Shown in pieces: positions 31,802 to 43,903 of a stretch of DNA of 64,000 nt. Within the stretch, counting starts at the first letter, position 1, and each line of letters starts with the position of its first letter. Below the pieces are notes generated by a model. That model worked only from the letters and a program-made list of their open reading frames with translations. It did not search any database and was not told where the DNA came from. Made by a program: the position numbers and the translations under genes. Source of the stretch: Lunularia cruciata (taxonomy: Eukaryota; Streptophyta; Marchantiopsida; Lunulariales; Lunulariaceae); assembly GCA_948567375.1 (NCBI GenBank), contig OX419757.1, positions 66,092,001 through 66,156,000 on the forward strand. Reading direction: 5' to 3'.

Positions 31802-34234
31802 GAGTTGAGCTTCTTTGTCTTCCGTCACTTCGAGTTCCTACCAAGAAATCACACCTCCAACATGCACCTATCACTGCCAATCAACCTTCGCGCGTATGAG
31901 CCGCCACTTTTCAAATGGCCCCTTCTTGAATTTCTCACCCCAACGAAAGGTTGTTAGACTGTCTTTGCCTTGGGTTGAGCTCCCCCCGATCCAAAGACAA
32001 TTTACTTTGGGTTGTATGCTGACAGGACATTTCTAAGTACTTCGCCTTATGACCCGAAGTCACTTTACTTCAAGTTTCATCCCAAAGACTCCTTTCTTTG
32101 CTTTCTTTGGCCATACAGGCGCAATCCGACTTCTCTATACAACTCCTTCTCCTTTATTTTGAAAAAAAACCAAAAAATGTGGGCACTACAGTACTTCTCT
32201 TTCCTCCTCACCTCGGGTTATACTCTTCTTCAACTCCGAGTTTTCTTCTTCCAACCTTGCTAATACCTGCAACACAGTCTTCACCTCTGGACAAGTTGAC
32301 TGCATCTCCTTCTTCTAGTACTCTAGCTTTACTAACAAGGGGCACACAACTTCTTGCAGGTACTCCACTCCACTACTGGCAACTACTTCAACTTGTGGAA
32401 TGATCTCCTTCTTTACCTCTTCTTCAACCAATACTTGCCTTCTTCGCTGCAGTCATTGTATCAAAATGGACACCTCACTTCTCGAGCTTTCAGGTGCTTC
32501 TTCCTTCACCGTACTCGGACCCGCTTCATACTTTGCCTTATGCCTTGAGCAAACTCCTCTCTGTACTGTGATCTTCTTCTCTTCGGGCACAATCACTTCG
32601 TCTTCCAACTGTGTGTTGTCCTCGGCTTCAATTTCTGCCTGCACTTCTTCTTCTTCTTCTTTTCCAGCCACCGGCGCCGATGTCATTTCTCCTCCTTCAT
32701 CACTATCGCTACTCGTATCTCACTCTGTAGTGTTAGCTTAGGCTCCTCCTTGTGCTCCGAGTCTTCAGTCTTAAGCTCGGCATCACCTTTCGAGTCTTCA
32801 TCTTCCGACTTGATCACCACCATACCTCGCCTTGGGTTGCCTCTCGTGGTCTTTCGAGGTTTCTTCGTGTCTTTGGCTTTGCCCTACCGACTTCTCTTCT
32901 TTGTATTTGGAGTACTCACAATGACCTCCACGTTCTTCCCTATCTTCGTATAGTAGTCATCGGTGCTCCTGATTTGCAAGATGTATTGCTGCTCCTTGAC
33001 ATCGACCTCCTTTCGCAAATCAGGATGGAAGTGCGACACCATTTGAGTTTGCTCCGCCAAGTTCAGCAAATTTAGCCCGAGGTAGAAATGCATTGCAAAT
33101 GGCACAATGTAGTGTGGCGGCGATTTATCCCGCAAATTCCACACCATCTGCCTCGTTCTCCCGTGGAAACACCTTGCCCAATTGATCGGTTCTCTTGCAA
33201 ATAACTTGTGAAAGAACACCGCTTGGTGTTTCATCACATATGTGGTTCTCTCTGGCTTCAAGATGGCCATCAGTGCACTCACAATTCCTCTCTTCACAGG
33301 GTCTTTGTAGCTCTCAACTTTGTACCCATTCTTTGTTCGCTTTGACAAGAATGCATCTCTCACTTCTTGGGTTTCTTGAGCTATCTCTCCCTTCCCCAAG
33401 AACATGGCCCCCTGCTCCGAGCCTGCTTCCTTCCCGAGTACAAGTCTCCAATCCGACTCTGTCCAATGAGCCGGATTTCCTCTCTTCCCCTCTTCCTCGG
33501 GTCCATCAAGACACTTGCTCTCAATGATTTCTGTCATGAAACCTGGAAAGCTCACATTCTAGTTCCATGCCAAGAAAGTGATCCAAAGTCAGCTCAAGAC
33601 TTTGATCCTAGCAATCACATCTAACCTCCAAATCGCATGATTTCTCACTACAAATTCAAAGTTCTTCTTTCTTCTTCCCATCTCTTCTGCCTTCTCACTA
33701 TCTCTTGATTTTACTCTCGCAACTTCTCCTTTACACACTAACGTGTTTCAAACTTGATTTCCCTTCCCACAATCACCTGCAAGATGACTTCTCAACGGCG
33801 AAGGAAAATTGCTCGACATTTCTTTGTCGCGAGCTCGATTTTTATAGAGTTGCACTTTCTTTGTCTTTCGTCACTTCGAGTTTCTACCAAGAAATCACAC
33901 CTCCTTCATGCACCTGTCACTGTCAATTAACCTTCATGCGTATGGGCCGCTGGTTTTGAACGGTCCCTTCTTGAATTTCTTGCCCCGACGAAAGGTTGTT
34001 AGATTGTCTTTACCTCAGGTTGAGCTTCCTCCGATCCGAAGACACTTTACTTTGGGTTGTATGCTGACAGGGCATTTCCGAGTACTTTGCCTTATGACCT
34101 AAAGTCACTTTACTTTGGGTTTTATCTCAAAGACTCTTTTCTTTGCCTTCTTTGGCCATATAGGCGCAATCCGACTTATCTTTACACTTCTTCTTCTTTA
34201 TTTTGACAAAAACAAAAAATGTGGGCACCACATA

Positions 34235-34245
34235 CCCCCTCCCTC
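34235..34245 (-). other. Polypurine tract of element 4
   Basis: Minus-strand GAGGGAGGGGG lies two bases before the 3' LTR start (34232), the expected plus-strand primer site. Confidence 0.88.
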
Positions 34246-34638
34246 AAATGTGAGCGTCCCCGTGAACATAGACCTCGGGTGTCTTAGAAACTTTTGAGTC
34301 TATGGTCCAATATCTCCGAACTCTCCACCCATTTACTCAAGTGGCAAAAGGATTACCTTCCAAGTCTACAAGCTGCATGGACCCATTTTCATAAAGATGC
34401 AAAACTCGATAGGGACCCATCCATCTCAAATGCAACTTGCTTGGAAAACATATTTGGCGATGGTCATATAACAAAACCAAATTTCCTTCATGTACAGCCA
34501 CAGGCTTGATTCTCTTATTGTGCCTGACTTTCCTTTGTGCTTGTACTTCTTTTGTGGTTTGCATTGCATCATCTCTTTTCTCTTCTAACCACATTAGTTG
34601 ATGAATCTAAAGATCCTGGCTTTCTTCTTCCGACAGTC

Positions 34639-34892
34639 GTTCTTCACAAAGAATCCGATATGTTGGCACTTCAAATTCAACTGGCAGTATGGGATGCAAG
34701 CCATATTTCAAGAAGTATGGAGTTTGTTTGGTTGTAATCTTTTCTATTGTTTGATAGGGACAGTTGTTCTTCACAAAGAATCCGATATGTTGGCACTTCA
34801 AATTCAATTGGCAGTATGGGATGCAAGCCATATGTCAAGAAGTATGGAGTTTGTTTGGTGGTAATCTTTTCTGTTGTTTGATAGGCCCACAA
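34639..34892. repeat. Tandem duplication, 127 bp, in element 4 integrase
   Basis: gttcttcacaaagaatccgat starts at 34639 and again at 34766, and the copies agree at almost every base. As 127 is not a multiple of three, the duplication breaks the integrase frame. Confidence 0.85.
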
Positions 34893-35206
34893 CGTAGCTG
34901 GTAATTTTGTATCCCAATCATAGGCATAATTGACAGTCACCTTATTCAAAATTTTGCAAAGTAACCCATTTGCCTTTTCCGTTAAGGCATTTGCTTTTGG
35001 GTTATAAGGAGTCGTCTTCCGATGTTTAATCTGAAAGTACTTGGTTAATGCCTCCATTACAGAGTTCAAAAAATGTGTTCCTCGGTCACTGACCAATTCC
35101 AGAGGACACCCATATCGGGAGATGATGTTTTGAAAGAAGAATTCCGCCACAATTTCAACATCATCTCTACGAGTTGCTTCAGCTTTGACCATCTTGGTAG
35201 CATAGT

Positions 35207-35899
35207 CTGTGAGCCGGCCTGTCTCTCACTCAGGATGAACCTCTGATGGCTATTATGGTAGCGCACCATGGACTAAGAAGGCAAGGAACCCCAACTCCAT
35301 CATACTCCTCCAAGGCTAACACTCCAAGACTCAAGATATTGCTCACTAGAGAACTCAATGAGAGAGAGATAGTTGCAAATGAAAGGATGATGAGTACCTC
35401 CTCACCCCTTGTTTATATAGTGGTGAAATAGTTACGTACCAAAGTTACTAATTACCGTAGTAACTCAAGTTACTAGACTAAAAGTCAAGTAAAGTCAAAA
35501 AGCAGAAAGGAATATCCATTCACATGGGCATATTCCCCTAAGCATGTGATCTTATCTTGACCCAACCACTAAGTCAAGGATTCCTTCACATGGGCTATCC
35601 TTGGACTAAAGAAGAATCCAAAACAAAAAGGTTTGCGGGCCCAAGAGTTCTCAACTCTTTCCTCAAAGCCAAACACCTAGGAATAATACCAAGTCAACAC
35701 ACTAAAATCCAAAATAGTAGTGCTCATCTTTTCTACTTCCTCTAAAGTAAGGTCCTATCTGTCTTAGCTATGACTAACTTTAGCTAACCATGACTAATAT
35801 AGAACCATCCTTTATCTCTATATAAATAATATCTCTTAAGTACTTGTAATACGAAGCTAAATATCACAATACCACACACATGCACAAATGGGTGTTACA
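35207..35899 (-). mobile_element. Solo LTR of the element 3 family (693 bp)
   Basis: The reverse complement of 12914-13607 with few changes, running TGTGAGCC (35207) to GTTACA (35899) in window orientation. The flanking agtc at 35203-35206 and 35900-35903 is a 4-bp target duplication. No internal sequence remains, so it arose by LTR-LTR recombination. Its start, TGTAACACCC on the minus strand, keeps the canonical TG that element 3 has lost. Confidence 0.93.
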
Positions 35900-36407
35900 A
35901 GTCAGTGCAAACCAAAATGTATCGCTTTCTTGTGACTTGGGTCATTGGTTGAATGGGACCCACAAAATCAATCCCCCATTTCTCAAATGGGGCCAAAGGC
36001 AAAATTGGTCTCAAAGGCCATTGAGAAGTAGCCGTCAGCTTCCCCGTTCTCTGACAACTTCGGATATGAGCATGCACATCTTTGTACATTGTAGGCCACC
36101 AATACCCTACCAAAAGAATTTTCTTTACAATATTCTTCAGAGCATATCCTCTCGATGCTTCGGAGTGCAAAGATTCAATCACTCCTCCTACTTCGTATGA
36201 CTCCAAGCATCACCGAAGTACTTTGTCTTCACCCATCTTAAATAAAATGTTGTGCTTGAGCTAGTACGGCCCCATTTTCTTGAGAAAGACTACCCGCTGT
36301 TCCGGGTCCATCCCCTCAGGACAATGGAGAGTATGCAAATAATGATATTCAGCTGCATACCTTGTACTTTGCATTGCTGATAAGTGATACAACTCTTCGT
36401 TAGGGAA

Positions 36408-37660
36408 TCAATTGTCAATTTCCCACTCCTGGTCTTGAGTTTCTAACCTGGACAGGAAGTTTGCATTCAAATGCGAAGCTCCCTTCCTTACTTGTACAAT
36501 ATACGTGAACTCTTGTAACAACAAGATCCATCTTGCAATTTGCCCGGATAAATCTGCCTTCTTGACCAAATGTTGCAATGCGTAGTGGTCAACATAGAAG
36601 ACAAACTCATACCCCAATAGATAATGACAAAATTTCTTGCCGGCATACACCGTTCCAAGTGCTTCTCTTTCAGTTGTCAAATAGTTCTTTTCAGAAACTG
36701 AAAGTTGTCGGTTGGCATAATACACCAAGTAGTCCTTCTTCTTCTCATCCTTCTAACTTAAGACGGCTCCGATGGCCATGGACAAAGTGTCCACATATAC
36801 ATGAAAAGGGACGTCCCAATTTAGGGCCCTCATAACTGGTGCTTCAACCAGCTTCTTCTTGATTTGCTTCCCATAGATAGTCTTTGGATTTCTTCAGAAG
36901 CTTTGTAAGTGGTGCAGCAAGCACTACATAGTTTGACACAAAGCGTCTGTAATATCCGACATGTCCTAAGAAGGCTCTTAGCTCCTGGATGTTCTTCGGG
37001 GATTCCAAAGCTGCAATTATCTTGACCTTCTCAACATCGACTTCAATACCTTGGCTTGACACCCGATGCCCCAGAAGAATTCCGTCCTTCATTGCAAAGA
37101 AGCATTTCTCCGGGTGTAATGACAAGCCGGCAAAACGACACCTTTCAAAAGTTTAGCAAAGGTAATCTAAATGTACATCTCTTTGCCCGAACACACAAAA
37201 ATCATCAATGAAAACTTCCACAAATTTGCGCAGAAAATCTTTGAAGATTGAATTCATCATCCGCTGAAAAGTAGTGGGAGAATTACACAACCCAAAGGGC
37301 ATTTGATTGTAAGCAAAAGTGCCCCAATCAGTCGTGAATGTAGTTTTATCCTTGTCCTCTTCTCGAATGGATACTTGATTGTACCCTAAAAATCCATCAA
37401 GAAAACTATAACAAGGATGCCCAGCTACCTGATCTAAAATTGTATCGATAAAAGGCAAGGGATGATGATCTTTCCTTGTGACTGCGTTCAACTTCCGGAA
37501 GTCTTGGCACACTCGGATCTTCCCTGTTTTCTTCTTCGGGACAATGACAATGGAGGAGACCCATTCACTGCTTAAGACAGGGAAGATGATTTCGGCCCCT
37601 AAGTACTTATCGATTTCATCTTTCACCAATAGTGAGTACTTTGGGTTCAGGTGGTATTGC
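36408..37660 (-). pseudogene. Element 4 reverse transcriptase and RNase H
   Basis: RT spans 37153-37629: KTGKIRVCQDFRKLN, HHPLPFIDTILDQVAGH, DGFLGYNQVSI, FTTDWGTFAYNQMPFGLCNSPTTFQRMM and catalytic FIDDFCVFG. After a stop near 37153 it continues at 36844-37125 with EKCFFA, LGHRVSSQGIEVD and FLGHVGYYRRF. RNase H at 36408-36728 has YYANRQLS, EREALGTVYAGKKFCHYLLG and YVDHYALQHLV. Stops near 36843 and 36729-36800 separate the pieces. The RT resembles the Athila/Tat group, as in element 3. Confidence 0.88.
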
Positions 37661-37716
37661 CGCTGCCAAACCGGAACTGCACCTTCAACCAGATCAATCC
37701 GGTGTTCTCCAAATTC

Positions 37717-39372
37717 TCATGGAATACCCGGCATTTGATCAATAGACCAGGCAAATACATCCTGGAATTCTATAAACAGGGTAGTGTATCCTGCCAACTC
37801 CTCCGAAGTGATTGTCTTCGAGATTTTCAAAAAAATTCCTTCAGTTAATAAAACATCTTGACAGTCATCGGGGTTGATGACTCCTTCAACGTGGCTTACT
37901 CGGCTTAACCCAAGGCGAGTTTCCATCAAACCCCCTTCCTCCAAGTCAGGTTCACCCAAGGCAAGGTCATATGGGTCTTTGTCTTCGACATCCACCTCGT
38001 AGCATTCCAAGTAGTTAACTTGGACTTCGTCTTTGGATTCATCTAAGGACAAAGACAATGAGTCTTTGGATTCATCCTCCTCTTCCGACGAACTTGTTTC
38101 CCCAAGGTGGGGAACTTTCGTCCAACTCACAGTCACCAGCTTCTGATCTTTGGATGAAATGTCCTTGAATCTTAACTTCTGCTGATGTCAATCCACCACA
38201 ACTTGGGCACTATATAACCAGGGTCCTTCGATCAACAAAGGGTAACCAGTCTTTGTCACTGGTCGCAACATGATGAAATTCAACTTGAAGGGCACTCCTC
38301 CAATGATCGTAGTGATGTTTGACAGCATGCCCAAAGGCCGTCTCTTGGTTTGGTCTACAAACTTCAACACTCGGGGTGTTGGTTCAAATGTGTGATACCC
38401 AAGTTGATTTGCAGTATCTTTGGTCATGACATTCACACCGGACCCCAAATTGATGGGTATCGATGTGATCATGCACCCTACAATCTCCGCGTCTACCTCG
38501 GGAGATCCCAAATCTTCTTGTTCAATACGATAGATAGCAGGCAGGTCCTTCTTTGACATCGACCTCACCTTCTTGAGTGCCAAATTCAGCTGCCTCTTGT
38601 ACAGCTTGTTATCTTCCCACAATTGCTTGAATGTAACATTGGCATTTGTGGCTGCCAGATCTACTACAATATTGTATTTGGGAACTCCTCCCAATTTTAC
38701 CGTCTTTGCCTTTGGCTTTGGGTCCGAAGTTTCTCCATGTTCCCTCTTGAATTTGGGACGCTTCAAAATGTTGTCGGGCTTGCTAATGGCCTTAACCCAA
38801 GGTTCCTCGGGTTGGCCCACCTCGGCTTGGATCAGACCCTTTACTTCAGATTGGATGTCCGCCGGAAAAACTGGAGACTTTGTCTTTGTCTCCTCTTCCA
38901 AACTCAGTTCCCGAGTCCTGAGTAGTGCTTCCTTTAGTTCTTTCTGCAAGGCTTTAGCTTTGGCTTTTGCGAGGATCTTTTCCTCCTTGGTAGAAAGAAT
39001 TGCCTTTGGGCGTAGTCTCTTTGCCTTTCTGGAAGATGACAAGGTCGTACTCAGTTCTTTGGGATCACGCTTCTTCTTGCTGGAGCATGTCTCAACTTTC
39101 AAAATTTCAAGGTCCGGCCATTCTCCTTTCGAGGCCGGACTTCCTTCTTGAGGTCTTTCTTCCTCAAGAGTGATACAATTTACATTAGTATCCCCCTTTG
39201 GCTGAAGTGTTACACGCTCAGCGGGGGTCTGTACATACTTTACAGGAGGCTTCGGGTTTGGTGGGTGAGGACATTGGTTGCACGTATGCCCCGATCCTTT
39301 ACAATTTCCGCACAGCGAAATGTACCTGATTTGCCTTCTTGGCTCAGGACAGTTTGGAGACCAATTTCCCAT
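37717..39372 (-). pseudogene. Element 4 nucleocapsid knuckle, protease and acidic linker
   Basis: 38188-39372 begins with a knuckle CGNCKGSGHTCNQC (spacing one residue longer than usual), then a long Lys/Glu/Pro-rich region. A retropepsin follows near 38450 with INLGSGVNVM, where the catalytic Asp has become Asn, and MLRPVTKTGYPLLIEGPWL. The next frame, 37717-38136, is an acidic Ser/Asp-rich linker ending FQDVFAWSIDQMPGIP, the usual lead into RT. The D-to-N change alone would inactivate the protease. Confidence 0.82.
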
Positions 39373-39717
39373 CGAGCCACAATTATTATAGGCTCTGGGT
39401 GCAACATTCTGAGTGCGATTCTAGTTGCTCATTGGTGGTCTTTGTCAAGGAGCATTTGGGTTATACTCCCTTGGTCCAAACCTCGGACCTTGGTACAATG
39501 TGCTTGCTTGAGGCTGTACTTCTTGCGTTTGGTACACAGCCTCTTCGTCCTCATCTTGGTTCTATCCCGGAACCCAATCAATTTGCTGCACCGAGAACGC
39601 ATTACGAGTATTGCATTCTGTGTTTGCGTGGCTTGATTTGCCACATGCGGTGCACCATACATTTGATCTCCCAAATGCTGGGGCCTTCCTTATGTCTTTG
39701 GCTCCAATCATCTAGAT

Positions 39718-41150
39718 CTTGAAATCCAAAAACTCCTTGATGAGGGCATCCAGCTTGGTATCCGCCTTATTTACACTCTTTGCTGGAGGAGTCACTGGTT
39801 TCTTGCCCCCACATCTTCTAACTCGTCTTGGCTTTGATTCTTCTTTGGATTCCAAAGAAGAGCTAGAAGACATGGAGGATTTGTCCAAAGAAGGGGATGT
39901 ATTGCGTGAAGCTCTCCTTTTGGGCTTCTTGCCTTTCTTCTCTCGATTTCTCTGGTTACCGGTAGAGTGAGAGTGGGCCGCCTCGTAACGAGCAACATGT
40001 TTGAGTACCTTGTCAAGGGAAGTTACATTCCTCTCCCTTGCAAAGATTTGTATCTCTGGTGAAAGTCCCCCAAGGAACTAGGTAATGGCTTGGGCATCAG
40101 AGTAACCCACCACCCCCAATTGCTTGGGAACTCGGTTCAATAGTGCCATGAACCGCTCAGAGTAGTCTCTCAACTTCTCCTTCTTGCCTTGATCTAAATC
40201 ATTGAGTGCCGCAAAGACACTCGTGTCGTAATCAACCTCCCGGAATTGTTCCAGGAAATTGTTTCTCAAGTCTGCCCAATCCGCTGGTACGAACCCCTTC
40301 TGGGTCACATGGGTGTACCAACTCTGAGCTTTCTTTTGGAGCAAACTTGGGAAAATTCTCAGTCGATCCGCCAAGTCATGCTCCTTGTTAGCAAAGGAGA
40401 TGACTTCAAATTCTTTGATGAATTCATCAGGGTCTTCATCTTGTTCTATCCCCTTGTACTTTTGATAGGCGTGCGGGTGACAGGCAACAAAGTCATCATT
40501 TGATGCACTAGGATCGGTTGAGGTAGTGTTGAACTTGACGGAACTAAAGGATTGGTTGGTATCGACGCCATGGTGTCAGCCCAGGGGTTCCAATTCGTCA
40601 AATTCAAGGTAGGGCCTTCTTTGACAATTTTTGCTATGAGGGTGTCGACTTCAACCCAAGTGGAAGATTCAAGATCAACACCTTCTATTTGTTCTTCAAA
40701 ATTCCTTTGGGATAACCAAGGAATTGTTCGAAGAAGATGCTGACACTCTTCTTCCGTAAGTGTTCTTGCTGTCTTTTCTCAAACAAAGTTCTTCAAGGAC
40801 GCGACTTCGTTTATAGCTCTAGGGGAAGTCGGTGTACTAGGCCACAATGCATATGTTTGGCCGCTCAAGTCTTTCTTCTTCTTGGTTGAAGAGGGAGATA
40901 CGAAGTAGCCTTGCCAACCACCTTCGCGTTTCTTGTGGTCAAGTTCTTGCAGGGCTTCTTGCACTTTGTGAAGGAGTTGAAAGTCCAACACCTCTCGTTT
41001 GGTTTCATCCACAGTGGATGGGACGTTCAAACGTTTGTCTTCTTCATGTTGCAGTGCTTATCTTTGAGCTCTCTCTTCCCATTGTTCTCTCGATGCAAAC
41101 ATTCATATTGCATTGATACCCAATTTTGAATTTGGCTTTGTATTCTTCCA
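39718..41150 (-). pseudogene. Element 4 gag
   Basis: 40779-41030 is the N-terminal, Lys-rich part. 40078-40374 is the capsid core (FPSLLQKKAQSWYTHV, WADLRNNFLEQFREVD, LRDYSERFMALLNRVP). After a TAG at about 40075, the same frame continues to 39718 with FLGGLSPEIQIF, VLKHVARYEAAHS and a basic tail. It is a typical plant gypsy Gag, broken by a few stops. Confidence 0.82.
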
Positions 41151-41165
41151 CTTCTGAGATTTGTA

Positions 41166-41183
41166 TCCTTGGCAGCGGCGCCA
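41166..41183 (-). other. Primer-binding site, tRNA-Asp-like (element 4)
   Basis: Minus-strand TGGCGCCGCTGCCAAGG begins at 41183, seven bases inside the LTR edge. It matches the tRNA-Asp type site of plant Athila/Tat elements with a few differences, in keeping with the RT type. Confidence 0.8.
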
Positions 41184-41190
41184 AAAATCA

Positions 41191-43898
41191 TATGACAACC
41201 CGGCAAATATCACTTTTGTAGTAATTAGGTAAGTAAAGTTTGTTCCCATAGAGATACAAGTCATAATTGGTCAAATATGAAGCAAAGTGACAATTTAGTT
41301 CTTCTTGGTTGTGTCTTTAATCTCTCAGGTAGAAACCACACCCAGAAGAGAGTAACAAGCACTAACTCACAGTCTTGTCACAAATTAACACTCCATAATC
41401 ACAACTCCATCAAATCTTTCTAAACAATCTTGATTGTGATGATTCAGGCTCTCCCAAAAATGGCATTTCACTGCAAAACAACTTTGCCTCAGAATTGTGT
41501 TCCACCCCTCCATTGAAGGCAAAACTTCCTCGATCAAAATTGCTTCACATCAACTTTGCACTGCACTCACAAATGCAGAATACTACCAACACTAAAATTC
41601 CTCTTAGATCTGTCAAGGCATTGCTTCAATTGCACTTCACTCAAGATCAAACACACAGAATGAAGATCAAGGCTGCGGAATCCAACCTCCAACAAGCACA
41701 CTGACTTGCACTTTGAATTTCTCCACACACTCACAAACACAATTACAATATTGATACTTGAAATCAAGCTCAAGCAACAAGCACTACTTCATAGCACTTT
41801 GCTTTATCTATTCTCAGAAATTATGAGCACTAAACAACATCTGACTACGAATGCCACTCTTAAATAGTGAACCAATCGACAATTCTAACAACTATACCGT
41901 TCTACAACAACTCTTCTAACCTGCAGATCCAAAATGACAATGCACCTCTTCATATCTACCTCTTCATATCTCAAAATTGTTACTAATCTGATCCGATGTC
42001 TACTTTGTCCTTGGCTTTCAAACCCGAACCCAAAGTAATTATACTTCATACTAATCTATCCTCGGGTTTCACAACTTCTAATTCCTCCACCAAATCTAAC
42101 AGTTCTTTTTCCTAATCTGAAATTCCACTAGTGGGTAACCTTTCTAAATCTTCATCTCTCAACCCACTCTTCTCTAATGTCTCCATCAGTAATTCCGAAG
42201 ACATTTGCACTCCTATGTTATGTACTTTGGGTTTTTCTTTAACATCTTTCCGAAGTTTTTCTATCTATATTTTCACTAAGTCTAATCTAATCACGATGTT
42301 GTCTTTGACTTCCAACATCTTCCTATCTACACAAGTTCTGAGACTAATTAACAAGGCATTCATATCTATATCCTTCTCTTGTCTTTGCCTCGTCTCCTGC
42401 ACCAACAATTTCAACTCGTGCAGCCTCGTTTCTTCAATCCAAATGTTGGACTCTGTACTCAACATTGCGTTCATCCTAAGGACAATCTCCTTCAATGGCT
42501 CCAGTCTCATCTTCCTTTCATGTTCTCGATCTGCAAGCCAATCCTCTTGGTACATCGCCAACTCCACTTTGTATTTAGGGTACTCACTGCGACCTCCACA
42601 TTCTTCCTTGTCTTTGTATAGTAGTCATCGGTGCTCCTGATTTGCAAGATGTATTGCTGCTCCTTGACATTGACCTCCTTTCGCAAATCAGGATGGAAGT
42701 GCGACACCATCCGAGTTCGCTCCGCCGAGTTCAGCAAATTTAGCACGAGGTAGAAATGCACTGCAAATGGCACAATGTAATGTGGCAGCAATTTATCCCG
42801 CAAATTCCACACCATCTGCCTCGTTCTCCCGTGGAAACACCTTGCCCAATTGATCGGTTCTCCTACGAATAACTTGTGAAAGAACACCGCTTGGTGTTTC
42901 ATCACATACGTGGTTCTCTCCGACTTCAGGATAGCCATCAGTGCACTCATAATTTCTCTCTTCACAAGGTCTTTTTAGCTCTCAACTTTATACCCATTCT
43001 TTGTCCGCTTTGACGAGAATGCATCTCTCACTTCCTGGGTTTCTTGAGCTATCTCTCCCTTTCCCAAGAACGTGGCCTCCTGCTCCGAGCCTGCTTCCTT
43101 CCCGAGTACAAGTCTCCAATCCGACTCTGTCCAACGAGCCGGATTTCCTCTCTTCCCCTCTTTCTTAGGTCCATCAAGACACTTGCTCTCGATGATTTCT
43201 GTCATGAAACCTGGAAAGCTCACATTCCAGTTCCATGCCAAGAAAGTGATCCAAAGTTGGAGAGACTTTGATCCTAGCGATCACATCTAACCTCCGAATC
43301 GCATGATTTCTCAATACAAATTCAAAGTTCTTCTTTCCTCCTCCCATCTCTTCTGCCTTCTCACTATCTCTTGATTTCGCTCTTGCGACTTCTCCCTTAC
43401 ACACTAACGCATTTCCAACTCAATTTCCCTTCCCACAATCACCTGCAAGACGACTTCTCAACGGCAAAGGAAAATTGCTTGACATTTCTTTGTCGCGAGC
43501 TCGATTTTTATAGAGTTTCACTTTCTTCATCTTTTGTTACTTTGAGTTTCTACAAAGAAATCACACCTCCTTCATGCACTTGTCACTGTCAATTAACCTT
43601 TGCGCATATGGGCCGCCAGTTTTGAATGGTCCCTTCTTGAACTTCTTGCCCCGACGAAAGGTTGTTAGACTGTCTTCGCCTCGGGTTGAGCTTCCCCCGA
43701 TCCAAAGACACTTTACTTTGGGTTGTATGCTGACAGGGCATTTCCGAGTACTTTGCCTTATGACCTGAAGTCACTTTACTTCGGGTTTTATCTCGAAGAC
43801 TCTTTTCTTTGCCTTCTTTGGCCATACGGGCGCAATCCGACTTCTCTATACACTTCTTCTTCTTTATTTTGACAAAAACAAAAAATGTGGGCACCACA
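41191..43898 (-). repeat. 5' LTR of element 4 (2708 bp, internally deleted)
   Basis: It runs from TATGACAACC (41191) to gcaccaca (43898). Compared with the 3' LTR, about 1.07 kb is missing. The sequence passes directly from the coiled-coil coding region to the end of the conserved domain at a ctttg microhomology (about 42567-42571). The flanks of the deletion keep frames 42265-42567 (coiled coil) and 42507-43241 (conserved domain). Confidence 0.9.
42131..43482 (-). pseudogene. LTR-encoded protein, deleted copy in the 5' LTR
   Basis: The conserved domain lies in two frames: 42975-43241 (SFPGFMTEIIESK, KNGYKVES) and 42507-42965 (QAVFFHKLFVGEPINWARCFHGRTRQMVW, VLNLLNSAERTRMVSHFHP). The acidic middle and most of the coiled coil are deleted. 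The remaining coiled-coil end is 42265-42567 (REHERKMRLEPLKEIV). This was the promoter-side LTR of element 4, so the deletion removes the protein from its transcript. Confidence 0.8.
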
Positions 43899-43903
43899 CT
43901 ATA

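Larger units (their letters stand above)
28590..32190 (-). mobile_element. Nested solo LTR of the same family (3601 bp)
   Basis: It starts TGTGACAACCCAG and ends gggcactaca, with no internal region. It interrupts the outer LTR in the coding region. The outer sequence before 28590 continues at 32191 (gtacttctctttcctcctcacc), as shown by the intact equivalent at about 30333 inside the nested copy. The orientation equals that of the outer LTR. A clean 5-bp target duplication is not visible, so a few bases were probably lost at the right edge. Confidence 0.85.
27775..33820 (-). pseudogene. LTR-encoded coiled-coil protein, outer copy (split by nested LTR)
   Basis: The same protein as at 29384-31774, split by insertion of another LTR copy at 28590-32190. 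The longest open part, 32884-33555, spans the conserved domain without a stop: SFPGFMTEIIESKCLDGPEE, KNGYKVESYKD, QAVFFHKLF, PINWARCFHGRTRQMVW, HFYLGLNLL. At the two positions where the nested copy has TAG, this copy reads CAG (Gln), which identifies those stops as recent C-to-T changes. It has its own breaks near the start and around 32690-32884. Confidence 0.8.
26855..34232 (-). repeat. 3' LTR of element 4 (about 3.78 kb without its insertion)
   Basis: It runs from TGTGACAACT at 26855 to gcaccaca at 34232, minus the nested LTR at 28590-32190. The minus strand holds the LTR-encoded protein in pieces: 32884-33555 (conserved domain), 32453-32686 (acidic part), then, across the nested LTR, 28319-28589 and 27775-28224 (coiled coil and tail). 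A TATA-like tataaaaat lies near 33845 on the minus strand, upstream of the expected start codon. Confidence 0.88.
34600..36240 (-). pseudogene. Element 4 integrase (interrupted by a solo LTR)
   Basis: The N-terminal part is 35900-36240: a zinc-domain end with GYWWPTMYKDV, then WGIDFVGPIQ with the first Asp. The solo LTR 35207-35899 then interrupts the frame at VCTD-YATK. The second part (34677-35206) has the second Asp in LVSDRGTHF and the Glu in ANALTEKANG, then WDTKLPATLWAYQTTEKITTKQTPYFL. Around 34639-34892 a 127-bp tandem duplication shifts the frame in the C-terminal region. The DDE residues themselves are present. Confidence 0.85.
26855..43898 (-). mobile_element. Element 4: complete Athila/Tat-like gypsy element with protein-coding LTRs
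   Basis: A perfect 5-bp target duplication ctata flanks it (26850-26854, 43899-43903). On the minus strand the order is 5' LTR 41191-43898, tRNA-Asp-like primer site, gag, knuckle, protease, RT (FIDDFCVFG), RNase H, integrase, polypurine tract 34235-34245, 3' LTR 26855-34232. Secondary events are a same-family LTR in the 3' LTR (28590-32190), an element-3-type solo LTR in integrase (35207-35899), a deletion in the 5' LTR and a 127-bp duplication. All proteins carry stops. Confidence 0.92.
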
